Source: Brachionus plicatilis (Eukaryota > Rotifera > Eurotatoria > Ploima > Brachionidae). From it: 64,000 bases of DNA. The stretch lies in NCBI GenBank assembly GCA_010279815.1, contig QEOQ01000256.1, positions 553,973 through 617,972 of the forward strand. Direction: 5' to 3'. The notes beneath the pieces were generated by a model. The model was not told the DNA's origin, did no database searches, and saw only the letters and a program-made list of their open reading frames with translations. This document shows, piece after piece, positions 13,101 through 22,927 of the stretch. Made by a program: the position numbers and the translations under genes. The stretch's first letter is position 1. Each line of letters starts with the position of its first letter.

Positions 13101-16100
13101 TTATAGAAGAGAAAAAATAGCAAATAGAAAAAAACTCCATGAGGCTTAAAGTTAATATTAAAAGAAATTTCTCGAATTTTTTACAGAATTATACAGGACT
13201 TTTATTAAAGACACAGAATTGGCTAAATTACGCTATTTTACATTATTTTAAGTAACCTTACGTATTTTTAGCAAATAGACTAGAATCAACAAATTTTTAA
13301 GGGACTAAGTTTTCAATAAAAAAAAAGCTTTAATTAGTTTTAAATATTTTCTAATCATTATATTTTTTTTTTAATTATTTGATTTTAAGTCTATTTAACT
13401 AATTAATTTTAATTTTTTTTTTCATTTTAAAATATTCGGTGAGTTCCCAGAAAAATCATTTTTTTGCCGTAAGCATTTTGCAAAAAACTTTGAAGCTTTA
13501 CTTTTATGGTCTCTAGAAGTTTTAAAGAAATAAAAAATTGTCAAAAAAATGCAAAAATTTATGAAAAAACTATATTTATTATAAAATTAAAGTGAAAATT
13601 TTGTGTGCATAATATTTGAAACCTTTTCTCCTCTATAAATTGATGTATAGATCATTGAGAATTTAATATAATTAAAAAATATTAGCGAGTGTCAACCAAT
13701 GTTGTCAAAATTTTTCATTATCCTATGATTATTAATTTTTTTTTTGCTTTACAGGAGATTAAACATTGCTTATGAATAGATGTCACTGTCAATTTTTAAA
13801 ATGATTTGGCAAATAATAAAATTTTCCTTTTTTACTTTTAAAGGAAAATTCAATTAACAGTGACATAGATAAAATTAAATTTTTTTTTGGTTCAAAAAAT
13901 TTGAANNNNNNNNNNNNNNNNNNNNNNNNNNNNNNNNNNNNNNNNNNNNNNNNNNNNNNNNNNNNNNNNNNNNNNNNNNNNNNNNNNNNNNNNNNNNNNN
14001 NNNNNNNNNNNNNNNNNNNNNNNNNNNNNNNNNNNNNNNNNNNNNNNNNNNNNNNNNNNNNNNNNNNNNNNNNNNNNNNNNNNNNNNNNNNNNNNNNNNN
14101 NNNNNNNNNNNNNNNNNNNNNNNNNNNNNNNNNNNNNNNNNNNNNNNNNNNNNNNNNNNNNNNNNNNNNNNNNNNNNNNNNNNNNNNNNNNNNNNNNNNN
14201 NNNNNNNNNNNNNNNNNNNNNNNNNNNNNNNNNNNNNNNNNNNNNNNNNTTCTTTTTTGCCTATCGAGCTGATCATTTAACAAAAACATCTTTATTTTTA
14301 CCTTTTTTGTCATTTTTTTATGTTTTTATATTTCTTGTTATGGTGGTGGTAGTTCAAATGATGAACTTGGTTGAATAGATGATGTTAAATGTATCAATTT
14401 CAGGTAAATTGGGTGGTTCACTCTCCATCTACACTGGCTTTGCTATCTTTGGACGTCCCCTTTTACGATTGCCTTCAATTTTCAAATCAACTTTGGGGAA
14501 ATCACAAATATTTAAATTAAAAGCAACTGTAATGATGTGTTTTCAGATGTTGTTTTGTTTGCCAATTCCAACAAATTAAACTACTATTTTTCCAGTCTTG
14601 ACCATTAATATTTGGTACTGACTAACCATTAATAATTTAATAATACCCATTATAACCATTTCTCGATCTAATTAGGTACAAAAAATTATTAGGTATTATT
14701 AAATTATTTTTGGTACTAGTAAAATGGTTCTAATTTTTGGCTTTGAATTACATTTTATTTGGTACTGCATAAAATATAATATTAGGTACTGAGCAGAGTT
14801 GTTTAGTACCTAATAAACTAAAAGAAAAAAAAGGTCCAAGTCCAGAATTTTTTTTTTCAAAAGTTCGACAAAAGAATTAAATTTTTTTTTCCAAAAAAAA
14901 AGTCAAAGTCCAGAAAATTTTTTTAAAATTTACTAAATCAGGCTTCATATCAAAAAATTTATATACTCTTGGGTTGTCTAATGCAATAGATTTGCCATAT
15001 ATCAGAATTTTGTTGCAATTTTAGCATAAATTTCTTCTTCAGTATTCAAAATTATAAAGTCTTGACTTGGACTTGACTTGAGACTTGTGACTTTTAAACA
15101 ACTCTGGTACTGAGTAAAACATAAGCAAAAAAAAACTAATTTTTGAAATATTAAATACTTCTTATTATCTAAATTTTGGTTATACTTTTTTTTTTATTTA
15201 AAAATTTTTAATAAACCCAGTATAAAAATTGATTAATCTAACTTGAAAAAAAAAAAAAATCTTTAATCAATAAGGATTTATATTAATTTAAAAAAATTTT
15301 ATTTATTAGGACAATATAAATAAGATGAAGGAAGTGCAGCGAAAAGTTGCCGAAAGTCGGCTCAAGCTGCTGTCGCAGCACTCCGAAGTGGTCAAATGGT
15401 GCCAAAAAAAGCTCAAGCGACACTCGCTGAACCAAAGCTACAAGGGAAACGAGAACGAGAACGACAACGATGAGACAAGCTCAGCGTCAAACGCAGCTTC
15501 GACCACTTCGTCAGTCGAATCGGTGGCAACACCGGCGCTGAGCAGTTCGTCAATCAACCAAGAGCCTGATCAACTAGACGACTTGTCTTTTAGCTTAAAC
15601 AACCAAAGTCTGGTCGAGTCCAAAATAATGAAACAATATCAATTTAACACAGAAAAGTCAGTTTTCTTTTATTTATTTTCGTAGATTAAAAAAAACTAAA
15701 CAAAAAATAGTGAATTGGAGAAAAAAAAAAAGAAGAAAATTTTTTTTAAATGAATCCATCGTTTAGGTGAATGTGTGGTGTGGTGTGTGTGCTGGTTTAG
15801 ATTAGCCAAATCTGTGGTACAAATGCATGAGAATGCTGGCGTTTGACTCTGTTGTTGTTGATTGAGATTGAGCCTTGGGTGTCGGTCTGCGGTGCTTTTG
15901 TTTGAAAGCCTCGACGAACGCGTTCTTGCCCGGGTCCGTGTTTGTCGGGTCGAAAAATGGCAGGGGTCGACGCGGCTCGTCGTCAACGCCTAGGCTAAAA
16001 TTGGGCACTAGATCAGCGTTTTGCTTCTCTTTGATTCTCTGGTTCGTCATGATCAATTCAGTCATCTTTTGAATGAGTTCGGGCGAGAAGTACTTTTCCA

Positions 16101-19100
16101 AGCGAGTGCGGAACTCGTCGTCCAAGGGCTCGTGACTGAGCGCCAGTGGCGAAAAGTCGCGACGCCTCAGACCAATCGGAGCCTTCAAGTTGCCCGTTCC
16201 AAGCTCATTCATTGACTCCATAAGCCTGTAGCATCTTATCTCTCCAATGATCACTACCAAGCCGATCACCAAAATCACTCTCGACCATTTTTCTATTAAA
16301 TTAAACACCATATTTTAATTATTTTCTCTTCAGGTGCAAATTAAACTAATTTAACAATCAAAATTTTTTAATATCTGAAAAGAAAAAAAAACAAAAATTA
16401 AATAATATAAAATCCTCTTTATTTTTTTCTAAATTAAAGTATTATCTTCTTAGAAATATTAATAAATAAATAAATAAAAAAAAGCTTTTCTTTATTTTTA
16501 AGTAGTGTATTATTTTTTCATATTTTCTTTTCAAGTGAATAATTGAGGCATAATGGATGGAATATCGCTTGCCAAAATATCAAATGTCTCTGTGTGTGGT
16601 TCGACACTGACAAAATGCACATTTTAAATGGATTCTATTTCTTATTGAAAAATGACACTCGGAAAATCTTGATAGAAAAAAAATTGATTTTGCCAAAAAA
16701 ATAATTTTTAGCAGTGATTTAATTAAAAATTGTTCTTTCCAAAAAAACCTTCTCGGAAGCTTATTGCGATTTTTTTAATTTTAAGAAAAATGCCTGCTAA
16801 TTGCTACTTAGTGCCAATCTACTTGATCGCCAAATTAAGCATGAGCTCAGTTTAATCGAGTGGCAGGGGTCTGGGCGTATTCCTTCCAATCGGCTATTGC
16901 TTGTAACTTGGCAATCTGGCTTTGTCTGTGACAAAAAAAGCAGCAATTTTGATTAAAATTTTGCCGATTTCGGATATGTTGCACAATTCAATAATCACTG
17001 AATCAATCATAAAGAATTAAATTCTAAATGAATATTTGATTAATGGATTCTTTTTTTTATTAGATGAAAAAATAAAAAATTAATTAAAAAATGCAAAATT
17101 AAAATTTCCTATTAAATTAAATTTTTATTATCTAAGCTAAAAATTTTCTTCATATCCGATGTGATCGACCAAATTTAATCCTAATTGTTAGAAGAAAAAA
17201 AATATGAAAAAAACACCTACTTAATTTTTGATTTAATTTAGGTATTTGACTGAGAGAGAGAAAAAGCTGCGCCAGAGACGCAAGCATGCCGAGGAGTTGT
17301 TGGCGTGGAAGAAAAAATTGGACGACGAAGAACTCAGAGTCAGAGAAATCGAGAAACAAGGTAATTTTTTTATTTAAGCAGAGTTCGACTGGCTCACTAT
17401 TTTGACTTTTTGTTTAAAAAAATATATTTTTTTTCAAATAGTTAAATTTAATGAAAAATTAAATAAGAAAATTATTTTTTGAAAAAATGGTTTAATATAA
17501 AAGCAAGGATATTTTAGGACTTAAAAGATAAAAAAACATCCCACTCTAAGATTTTGCACTTGTATTTATCTTTTCATTATTCTGACATTTTTCTAAATTT
17601 TACTGGGTTATCATTAATAATCAAAAAAAAATTACCTCCTGTACTTAATAAAGCATGTACTTAATAAGCCATGGAATATTTTTTAAGCTTCTTCGGATTT
17701 AATTCTGCATTATTTCATATTATTTGAAAAAGAATTAAGCTCAAATCCGAAATAAAAAAAGTTAAAATATTTTAGTAAAAAATTTTAAAATTATCAAATT
17801 TTTTCTAAATTTCCTGGATTTTGTTTTTAATTAAAAAAACATTTTTTTTTACTTTTTGTGCCGGAAAAATTTAAAAAAAATTAAATATACGAATAAATAA
17901 ATTTTTTTTTTTTTCGCATTTGAACCCGATTTTTTTTCAAATAGTATGATTAAACATTAAATACCAGAAATTCTAAAATTGAGGAGATCTTAGAAGTAAC
18001 GATACCATAACATTGGTGAAATGGTATTCAGATAAAGGGTTACTCAAAATAAGTTTTCGGGTTATAATGCCACATTACAGAAAAAAAACAAGGGAATACG
18101 GTAAGTCATCCTAAAAATATGTATAAATTTTTTTTATTTTTATCTTTTGATTATGTCAAATAAAATCGGCTCAAACGAAGCCTACAGCCTGAGGAGCACT
18201 CTTCTGATATTATTTTTTAAATAAAAAAATTAATAAATACAAAAAAAATAAAAAATTGTCAATTGACATAAAATTTTTCTAAATTAAATTAAAAAAGTAT
18301 TCTTGACGTATTTGTTAGAACATAAAAAATTAAATTTCCAAAAATTTACTAAAAATATTTAAGATTTTGATTTTTTTCTGACAATTTTTCCTTGAGGATG
18401 AGGATGCATTATATTTAAAAAAAATAATCTAATAAAGGTCTAATAAAGAATACATTATCAACTAAAATTATCTAAAATGAGAGAATTAAAAGAGTCTGAG
18501 ACTATTTTATAATCTAAATTGAGAATTTGAAGCTTTAAAAGGTAGAGGGATTCGCCAAAAAAATGGTTGATTTTCCTCTCTTATTTCTGAAAAATTTAAA
18601 AAGAATTTAAAAAAATTAATATTTTAAATCAATCTTTTATTTGGACCAATAATAAAAAATAATAAAATAAAATTTTTGATGCATTAGTTGGAATTTAACT
18701 TAAATAAATTTCCAAAAAAATTTATTAGGAAAATTTAAGATTTTAATTTTCATCTGATAATATTTCCTTGAGGACGCACAATTTATATTTAAAAATAATA
18801 AGGGGTCTTGTAAAGCTGATGACCAGTGGTCATGAAATTTCATGACCAGGTGAGATTCATGACCAGGTGAGATTCATGACCAGGTGTGAAATATACTGGT
18901 CATAAAAAATTTTACCTGGTCATATAAAAAATCATCTTGTCATTATATAAACACTTTTAATTAGAAATTTTTATTTAAAATAATGTCCAATTGTTTAAAT
19001 TCTAGTCTTTTGAATTAAATTATCAATAAAAATATAGACAATCACATTATTTTTTTGTTAGAATATTTTTTACATGATCATTTCTTGGTAATTCTGGCTT

Positions 19101-21995
19101 GCTCAAATTTGGGTTAAGATTTTCCGCTGTAATAACAGCTAATATATCCATTTTATATCAAATTATTATTTTTTTTACATAAAATAAAATAATGCTCAAC
19201 AAAAATCTAATAATTTCCAAAAAAAAAATTTAGCGCGAGAAAAGCAGAACTAAATTCTATTTTTGATTAGTTTTTTTTCAAGTTATTTGATTGGTTATAA
19301 AAATTTTCAACCTGGTCATATGAATTTTTACCTGGTCATAAATTTTTTCTTTTTTTTTATTTTTTTTCACACCTGGTCATGAATCTCACCTGGTCATGAA
19401 ATTTCATGACCACTGGTCATCAGCTTTACAAGACCCATAATAAGGTCTAATTAAGAATAAATTATCAACTAAAATGATCTGAAATGAGAGAATTAAAACA
19501 GTCTGAGACTTTTTTATATTATAGTTAGATAATTTGAGGCCTTGAAAGGTAGAGGGGTTTCGCCAAATAAATGATTGATTTTTCGCTTCTCTTATTTCTG
19601 AAAAATTTTTAAAAAATTAAAAAATTAATTTAATAAATTAATCTTTTATTTTGACTAATAATAAAATTAATATTTTTGAAATATTATTTTGAATATAACT
19701 TAAAAAAATTTCCAAAAATTTACTAAAAATATTTAAGGTTTTAATTTTTTTCTGAAAATTTTTCCTTGAGGATGAGGATGCATTATATTTAAAAAAATAT
19801 GAGGTCTAATTAAGATTACATAATCTAAAATGAGAAAAATAAAAAAGTCTTGGTAAGATAATTTGAAGCCTTGAAAGGTAGAGGGATTTCGCCAAAAAAA
19901 TGGTTGATTTTCTTCTCTTATTTCTGAAAAATTAAAAAAAAATTAAAAAAAATTTTAAAAATTAATTTAATAAATTGAACTTGAAAAAAAATGGGTTTTA
20001 AAAATTTTGTGCGCCGAACTTTGTACCTAAGCTTTTGTTTTAATTTTGCTAAAAATTTCTAAAGCTAACCAAGTGTTGAAAAAAAAATCCAAACAGTCGC
20101 CCACTAAGAATGAAAAAAAGACCAAAAGCGAAGATCAAGAAGCTGATTTGGACGCGGTAGAAGAGGACGTGAGCGCTGATGTTGTCAAGACCGAGTCAAA
20201 ATTGGCTCCTGTGTCCACCAGAACCATAGCCACTTCGATCAATGAAAACTCGTATGCCGAATCGTTCGATTCGTCAACCATTTCCACTGTTCAAGAAGCA
20301 AAATCCAAAAATTTTACCAAAAAATCCAGAGACGACTCCCAGTCCAATCTGATGCCCGCCTCCATACTCAACAGCATACCCACTCAGCTGAACAACTCCG
20401 GGTCCAAGAGCGACACCAGAGACGACGATACCGCCAAGGACTCTTCGTCCAGCTCGTTCAGCGAGCTCACCGGGCCTACGCCGCCATCCAGCACCTCGAG
20501 CAGTGTCCGCGAGCTCGAACAAAAGGTCAAAGAGCTCAAAAATGAATATTTGAAAAAGAAAAACGAGGCCGAAAAGCTCGGAAAAATGCTCAAAGAAACG
20601 GAAAAAATCAAAATCAGGGAAAAAGAGGAACAATTGCGCAAAAAAATCCAGTCCTACGACCACAAATTGGAAAAAATAAAGAGTGCACTGAGCCAAAAGG
20701 ACAAACAAAAATTGGAAAAGCAAGAAGAAACTTCCGACGACGCCAAATCGTCTTCGACCAGCACCAAGCCGGCGTACGAAGACGATTTCGAGTCGGAAAA
20801 AGCGAGCAAGCACTCGCAGGTCCACACAAAAATTGAAGACGACCAAAAGAGTACAGCTAGCGAGATCAGCGAGGACTTGATGGAAAATGGCGCTAGTCAC
20901 AGCCACATGAAATTGGACGGCTTGGAAGATGGCGAAGAAAATTCCGCCAGTCTCAACTCTTCCACGGACACGCAAATTTTAATTTTGGGCAGCAGTCGCC
21001 AGGCCAAAGACAAAGAACAGTCCGATAGAGAGATAGAAAAGTTTGGCCAACAGGACATGGCCATACAGGCGTTTTTGAACAGCTGTCTGGACCAGGCCAT
21101 TGACCAAATGATCGAGCTCAAGAACTCCAAGAACAGCAAGCTCATTGCTGAACAATACAGAGAGACCATGGAAGAATTGGACGCGTCAGGCTCCGGGGAA
21201 GAGACATCGGATGACGAGCACATGTCTGATGAGCTCATGTCAACTGTCAAGATACCCATACCGCCCATTGATTTGGACCAAGATTTTGAAGAAGATGGCA
21301 AGCAGAAAAAAGCCACCGATGGTCTTGACGAAAGTGCCAAGCCAGTGGTTCTGAATGTTCCGTTTGAGAGGCAAAAGGTGTCGCTGTTGGTCGACCAGGC
21401 CATCCACAACTATTATTGGAAACATTTGGCCAGTCTTCAAACTTTGCTGGAAACAAACAGTGCCAACGAGGCCAGCAACCTGTATGACGAACAATCGCTG
21501 GAAGAGTTCTTCAGGCCCGAGGCTCAGTTCAAAGAGAGCGAGTTGAGCTTCAAAAAAATGGTGCTGGACTTGACCGGAGAGCTGATGTATGACTTGTACT
21601 TGGAGAAGTTTGAGCAGGCGGATGTTGTGTCCGAATATTTGCCGGGACACTTGAGGCCGCTGAGAAAGAAACACTTCAGGTCGTATCTGAGGGGACCTGG
21701 CGATCTGGCCAAGGTGAAAGAGCTGGTGGGCAGAAAAGTGCTCGACTTGTTCAAGCTGGGCCCAGAGAAAGAGAACAGAGACAAGGCGAGGTCCAAGTGG
21801 CGAATTCAGAAAAAGCTCGACTTGGTCGACGGCCTGCTGGACGTGGAAATGCGCGAACAAGAACACGAATGGTCCAACTATGAAATAGAAGAGTACGAGG
21901 CCAAGCTTTTGATTTCCAACAGTGTGTTCGACTTGGTACTCAAGGACACAATTGATTGTGTTCAATCTACACTCATTAAGAAAAATTCTATGTAA
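5166..21995 (+). CDS. CEP350: CEP350-like centrosomal protein (six exons visible, 5' end probably missing)
   Basis: Spliced coding exons: 5166-7180, 11140-11968, 12035-12297, 15310-15656, 17242-17360, 20065-21995; all junctions are GT..AG and keep frame. From the first Met in the window (5213) this gives 1818 residues. In order it shows the CEP350 landmarks: TTSSWRIGENLAQKHM; a charged coiled coil with KKKLQELYRKQRLQAL; FRQVLPSEMH; SFKKFTGEIVKKYMHEEELR..LREKALVEKTKSELAWLEQ; YLTEREKKLRQRRKHAEELL; YEDDFESEKAS; and a C-terminus with EHEWSNYEIEEYEAKL and VFDLVLKDTIDCVQ, which match the vertebrate C-terminus. CEP350 anchors and stabilises microtubules at centrosomes and recruits FGFR1OP/CEP43 (family knowledge). 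Odd points: no CAP-Gly domain is visible although vertebrate CEP350 has one; an IQ-like motif and nine prolines occur at about residues 506-545. Upstream reading frame is open to an acceptor at 5164-5165, so 5213 is probably not the true start. Confidence 0.88.
7194..7565. repeat. Tandem array of ~123-bp units, units 1-3
   Basis: Three head-to-tail units start GTC(A/G)T(C/A)TTATTTTAGA(C/T)TAATT at about 7199, 7322 and 7444; each ends with AGCTCCTTCAGA..ATAAAAATAAT and an A-run. The array starts just after the exon A donor. Two more units follow at about 8716-8846 and 8847-9540, split from these by transposon insertions. Confidence 0.8.
7566..8709. mobile_element. Non-autonomous DNA transposon with 8-bp target duplication, itself carrying a nested foldback
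   Basis: The flanks are identical 8-bp words AAAAAAGC (7558-7565 and 8710-8717). Terminal inverted repeats: GGTTTTGTGAATTTC.. at the left, ..GAAATTCACAATTCC at the right. It belongs to the same family as 54867-55243 (shared TIR and the inner GTGCAACA..TGTTGCAC hairpin at 8430-8460). Inside, about 7637-8380 is a second foldback with TIR TTTTTTGGTAGCAGCTAATT. The small ORFs inside are A/T-run artefacts. Confidence 0.75.
8908..9481. mobile_element. Foldback element with GGGTC(T/C)TACTAAAACACT ends, short copy
   Basis: Left end GGGTCTTACTAAAACACTAA (8908) is the inverse of the right end TTAGTGTTTTAGTAGGATCC (9481). Inner arms with ATGAAAATTGAATTTTT / AAAAAATTCAATTTTCA are also inverted. It splits the fifth unit of the 123-bp array. 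A longer relative lies at 49290-50937. Confidence 0.7.
9541..11139. other. CEP350 intron, rest
   Basis: AT-rich intronic DNA. No exon with coding composition, no repeat with clear ends. The 10849-11040 open frame is lysine/phenylalanine low complexity and is not considered a gene. Confidence 0.4.
11140..11968 (+). CDS. CEP350: CEP350 exon B
   Basis: Acceptor TTTCTAAG|CCT, donor AGCA|GTAGAA, ending in phase 1. Ser/Thr/Lys-rich, with EEMEMEKSFRQVLPSEMHIKK near the end, a signature shared with vertebrate CEP350. Confidence 0.85.
12035..12297 (+). CDS. CEP350: CEP350 exon C (most conserved coiled coil)
   Basis: Acceptor TATCAAG|TG joins the A of exon B to give ATG; donor CAG|GTGAAT, phase 0. 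Encodes SFDEDSFKKFTGEIVKKYMH..., the best conserved block of the CEP350 family. The intron before it is only 66 bp. Confidence 0.9.
12298..13905. other. CEP350 intron before the gap
   Basis: AT-rich, no recognisable gene. The 12910-13149 open frame has intron-like composition and was not accepted. Confidence 0.4.
13906..14249. other. Assembly gap (run of N)
   Basis: 344 undetermined bases. Sequence immediately on both sides is AT-rich intron; reading frames drawn across it are meaningless. Confidence 0.99.
14330..14578 (-). pseudogene. FLYWCH/MULE-type transposase tail fragment
   Basis: The minus strand reads ITVAFNLNICDFPKVDLKIE then GNRKRGRPKIAKPV and a stop near 14430, followed by MESEPPNLPEIDTFN. 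The basic KRGRPKxxKPA motif in this setting recurs in the fragments at 31690-32035 and 61119-61490. In invertebrate MULE/FLYWCH transposases a motif of this kind follows the SWIM-like zinc finger. Isolated fragment, therefore decayed. Confidence 0.4.
14794..15106. mobile_element. hAT-type MITE, copy 1 (313 bp), exact 8-bp TSD
   Basis: Ends CAGAGTTGTTTA (left) and TTTTAAACAACTCTG (right); flanked by GTACTGAG at 14786-14793 and 15107-15114. CAG-starting inverted ends with 8-bp duplications are the hallmark of hAT elements. Same family as 50490-50564 and 51180-51247. Internal GGTCCAAGTCCAG / CTTGGACTTGACTTG words are also inverted. Confidence 0.88.
15310..15656 (+). CDS. CEP350: CEP350 exon D
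   Basis: Acceptor TTTATTAG|GAC, donor GAAAA|GTCAGT, phase 2. Encodes DNINKMKEVQRKVAESRLKL then a Ser/Asn-rich linker. The 3' end may overlap the polyadenylation region of the nested minus-strand gene. Confidence 0.85.
15802..16311 (-). CDS. Secreted precursor ending in YHRFG: candidate RFamide neuropeptide, nested in a CEP350 intron
   Basis: A 169-residue single ORF on the strand opposite to CEP350, wholly inside the intron 15657-17241. The N-terminus (SRVILVIGLVVIIGEIRC) is a signal peptide, cleaved near residue 27. The last codons read NASILMHLYHRFG then stop: a C-terminal RFG is the substrate for peptidyl-glycine amidation and would give ...YHRF-amide. A dibasic site (KHRR) 28 residues from the end would free a 28-residue peptide starting PTPKAQ; further cleavage sites are LRRR (about residue 50) and EPRR. 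No cysteines follow the signal peptide. Base composition is close to 50% GC, like real exons here. A probable 5'UTR splice acceptor (TTTTCAG on the minus strand) sits at 16375-16377, and AATAAA signals on this strand lie at 15668-15677. Family assignment (NPF/RFamide) is inference; no long homology was recognised. Confidence 0.75.
   Translation of the reverse strand: MVFNLIEKWSRVILVIGLVVIIGEIRCYRLMESMNELGTGNLKAPIGLRRRDFSPLALSHEPLDDEFRTRLEKYFSPELIQKMTELIMTNQRIKEKQNADLVPNFSLGVDDEPRRPLPFFDPTNTDPGKNAFVEAFKQKHRRPTPKAQSQSTTTESNASILMHLYHRFG
17242..17360 (+). CDS. CEP350: CEP350 exon E
   Basis: Acceptor TTTAG|G, donor AAG|GTAATT. Encodes YLTEREKKLRQRRKHAEELL, nearly unchanged in vertebrate CEP350, which fixes the frame and both splice sites. 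Confidence 0.9.
17361..18270. other. CEP350 intron before the second array
   Basis: AT-rich. Nothing recognisable beyond simple A/T runs. Confidence 0.4.
18271..19970. repeat. Tandem array of ~365-bp units (3 copies)
   Basis: The word TTTCCTTGAGGA(T/C)G occurs at about 18390, 18762 and 19763, each time followed by a ..GGTCTAAT(A/T)AAG..ATTATC..GAGAGAATTAAAA.. block and GGTAGAGGGATTTCGCCAAA. Removing the 634-bp insert and its 8-bp duplication leaves a regular spacing of about 365 bp. Lies wholly inside a CEP350 intron. Confidence 0.8.
18803..19436. mobile_element. 634-bp DNA transposon with GGGTCTTGTAAAG ends and exact 8-bp TSD
   Basis: Flanked by ATAATAAG at 18795-18802 and 19437-19444. Terminal inverted repeats of about 67 bp start GGGTCTTGTAAAGCTGATGA and contain two tandem AGATTCATGACCAGGTG words; further TGACCAGGT / ACCTGGTCA words occur in the sub-terminal regions. 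Inserted in the middle unit of the 365-bp array, whose sister units give the empty site. No ORF, so non-autonomous; 8-bp duplication suits hAT- or P-like transposases. Confidence 0.88.
20065..21995 (+). CDS. CEP350: CEP350 last exon
   Basis: Acceptor TTTCTAAAG|CT completes an Ala codon from exon E (EKQ-A). Coiled coil ELEQKVKELKNEYLKKKNEA at about 20510-20690, YEDDFESEKAS at 20777, then the C-terminal domain with FKKMVLDLTGELMYDLYLEK, EHEWSNYEIEEYEAKL and LKDTIDCVQ. Stop TAA at 21993. The vertebrate CAP-Gly domain would be expected ahead of this region but no GxxxWVGV/GKxxG-type block is present. Confidence 0.9.
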
Positions 21996-22132
21996 AAATC
22001 AATTATTTTCTCTTAAACAATTAGCAGACAACAAAATTATTTTATTTCCAATTTATTTATTTAAACAATTGATTGATTTTTGATTGTTTTATTCTCTTTT
22101 TTATTTTTGTATTTTAATTCTCTCTCAAATGC

Positions 22133-22220
22133 TTGAAAATGTTTAAAGTAGACTTTTCGACTAGAGGCACTTGTTTGCTGATTTTTTTGCTGACTTTGCA
22201 GTTGCCGTGCGGCAAATTTG
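22133..22220 (+). CDS. Possible first coding exon of a secreted protein
   Basis: Met at 22133 or 22139 followed by a strong signal-peptide-like stretch GTCLLIFLLTLQLPCG and KFEE, in sequence of higher GC than its surroundings. A candidate donor GA|GTATAG lies at about 22223; the frame beyond it turns to intron-like composition. No following exon could be assigned, so this may also be chance. Confidence 0.3.
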
Positions 22221-22625
22221 AAGAGTATAGATATTTTGACTTTGTTATTTGTTTAGACATTTACTCTGAGCTTACTTTATTTTTTATTCTGATTATTAAA
22301 GGTTTTTATATTTTTTTATCGATTTAAATAACAAAATAAAAAAATTAAAAAAAAAAAAACCGAGGAGAAAAATTTTATTTCCTACTTTATTTGACACATT
22401 CCGCTTGATTCCGCAAGTTTAAAGAAAATTTGTGTTGCCCTAAATTTTGTGTTTAAGATGATCGTCGGTTTTGAGATCTACTTATGAAATATTTTTGTTA
22501 ATTGTTTTAAGAAGTTACAAAAATAGATTTGAACCGACGATTTTCAAAAGACGGAATTATTAAAATTCAGTTATTTTTTTCCGTTTTTAACTTTGTTTAA
22601 ATCACTTTTATTTTTTAAAAAAATA

Positions 22626-22901
22626 TGTTACCCTGAATAATCACTTATTCATCAGCTTGTCAACTGATGCACAAAGATAAGTAAGAATTATACTTGTCAC
22701 GTATCTCAGAAGTTAGACGCTTCGAAATACTGACATATACATTAAGCATTAAGCTCACATCTTGACTTAATTATAAGCTCGTGTTCTTGACACGAGCATA
22801 TAGGTATAAATCAGAATTCCATTCTTAGAACTTCAGAACGTTCAATAACTTAAATAATGCTTTTAAAAGATTAAACATTGTTTTGTTATAAACCGGTTAC
22901 A
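22626..22901 (+). repeat. LTR of a Ty3/gypsy-like retrotransposon (single 5' copy)
   Basis: Starts TGTTACCC and ends GGTTACA, with a promoter-like TATAGGTATAAAT at about 22799. Immediately after it, two bases on, TGGTAGCACGGAT (22904-22916) fits a primer-binding site complementary to a tRNA 3' end with terminal CCA. No second LTR was found in the window. Confidence 0.65.
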
Positions 22902-22927
22902 ATTGGTAGCACGGATAAAAACGATAA

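Noticed and set aside
13789..14313. ORFs spanning the N run
   Set aside because: They consist mostly of undetermined residues.
15696..15986. Minus-strand ORF overlapping the nested gene in another frame
   Set aside because: Ser/Thr/Arg-rich frame shadow of the precursor gene; ends in a poly-F stretch from intronic T runs.
20274..21965. Long minus-strand ORFs opposite the last CEP350 exon
   Set aside because: Antisense shadows; the plus frame matches the CEP350 C-terminus.
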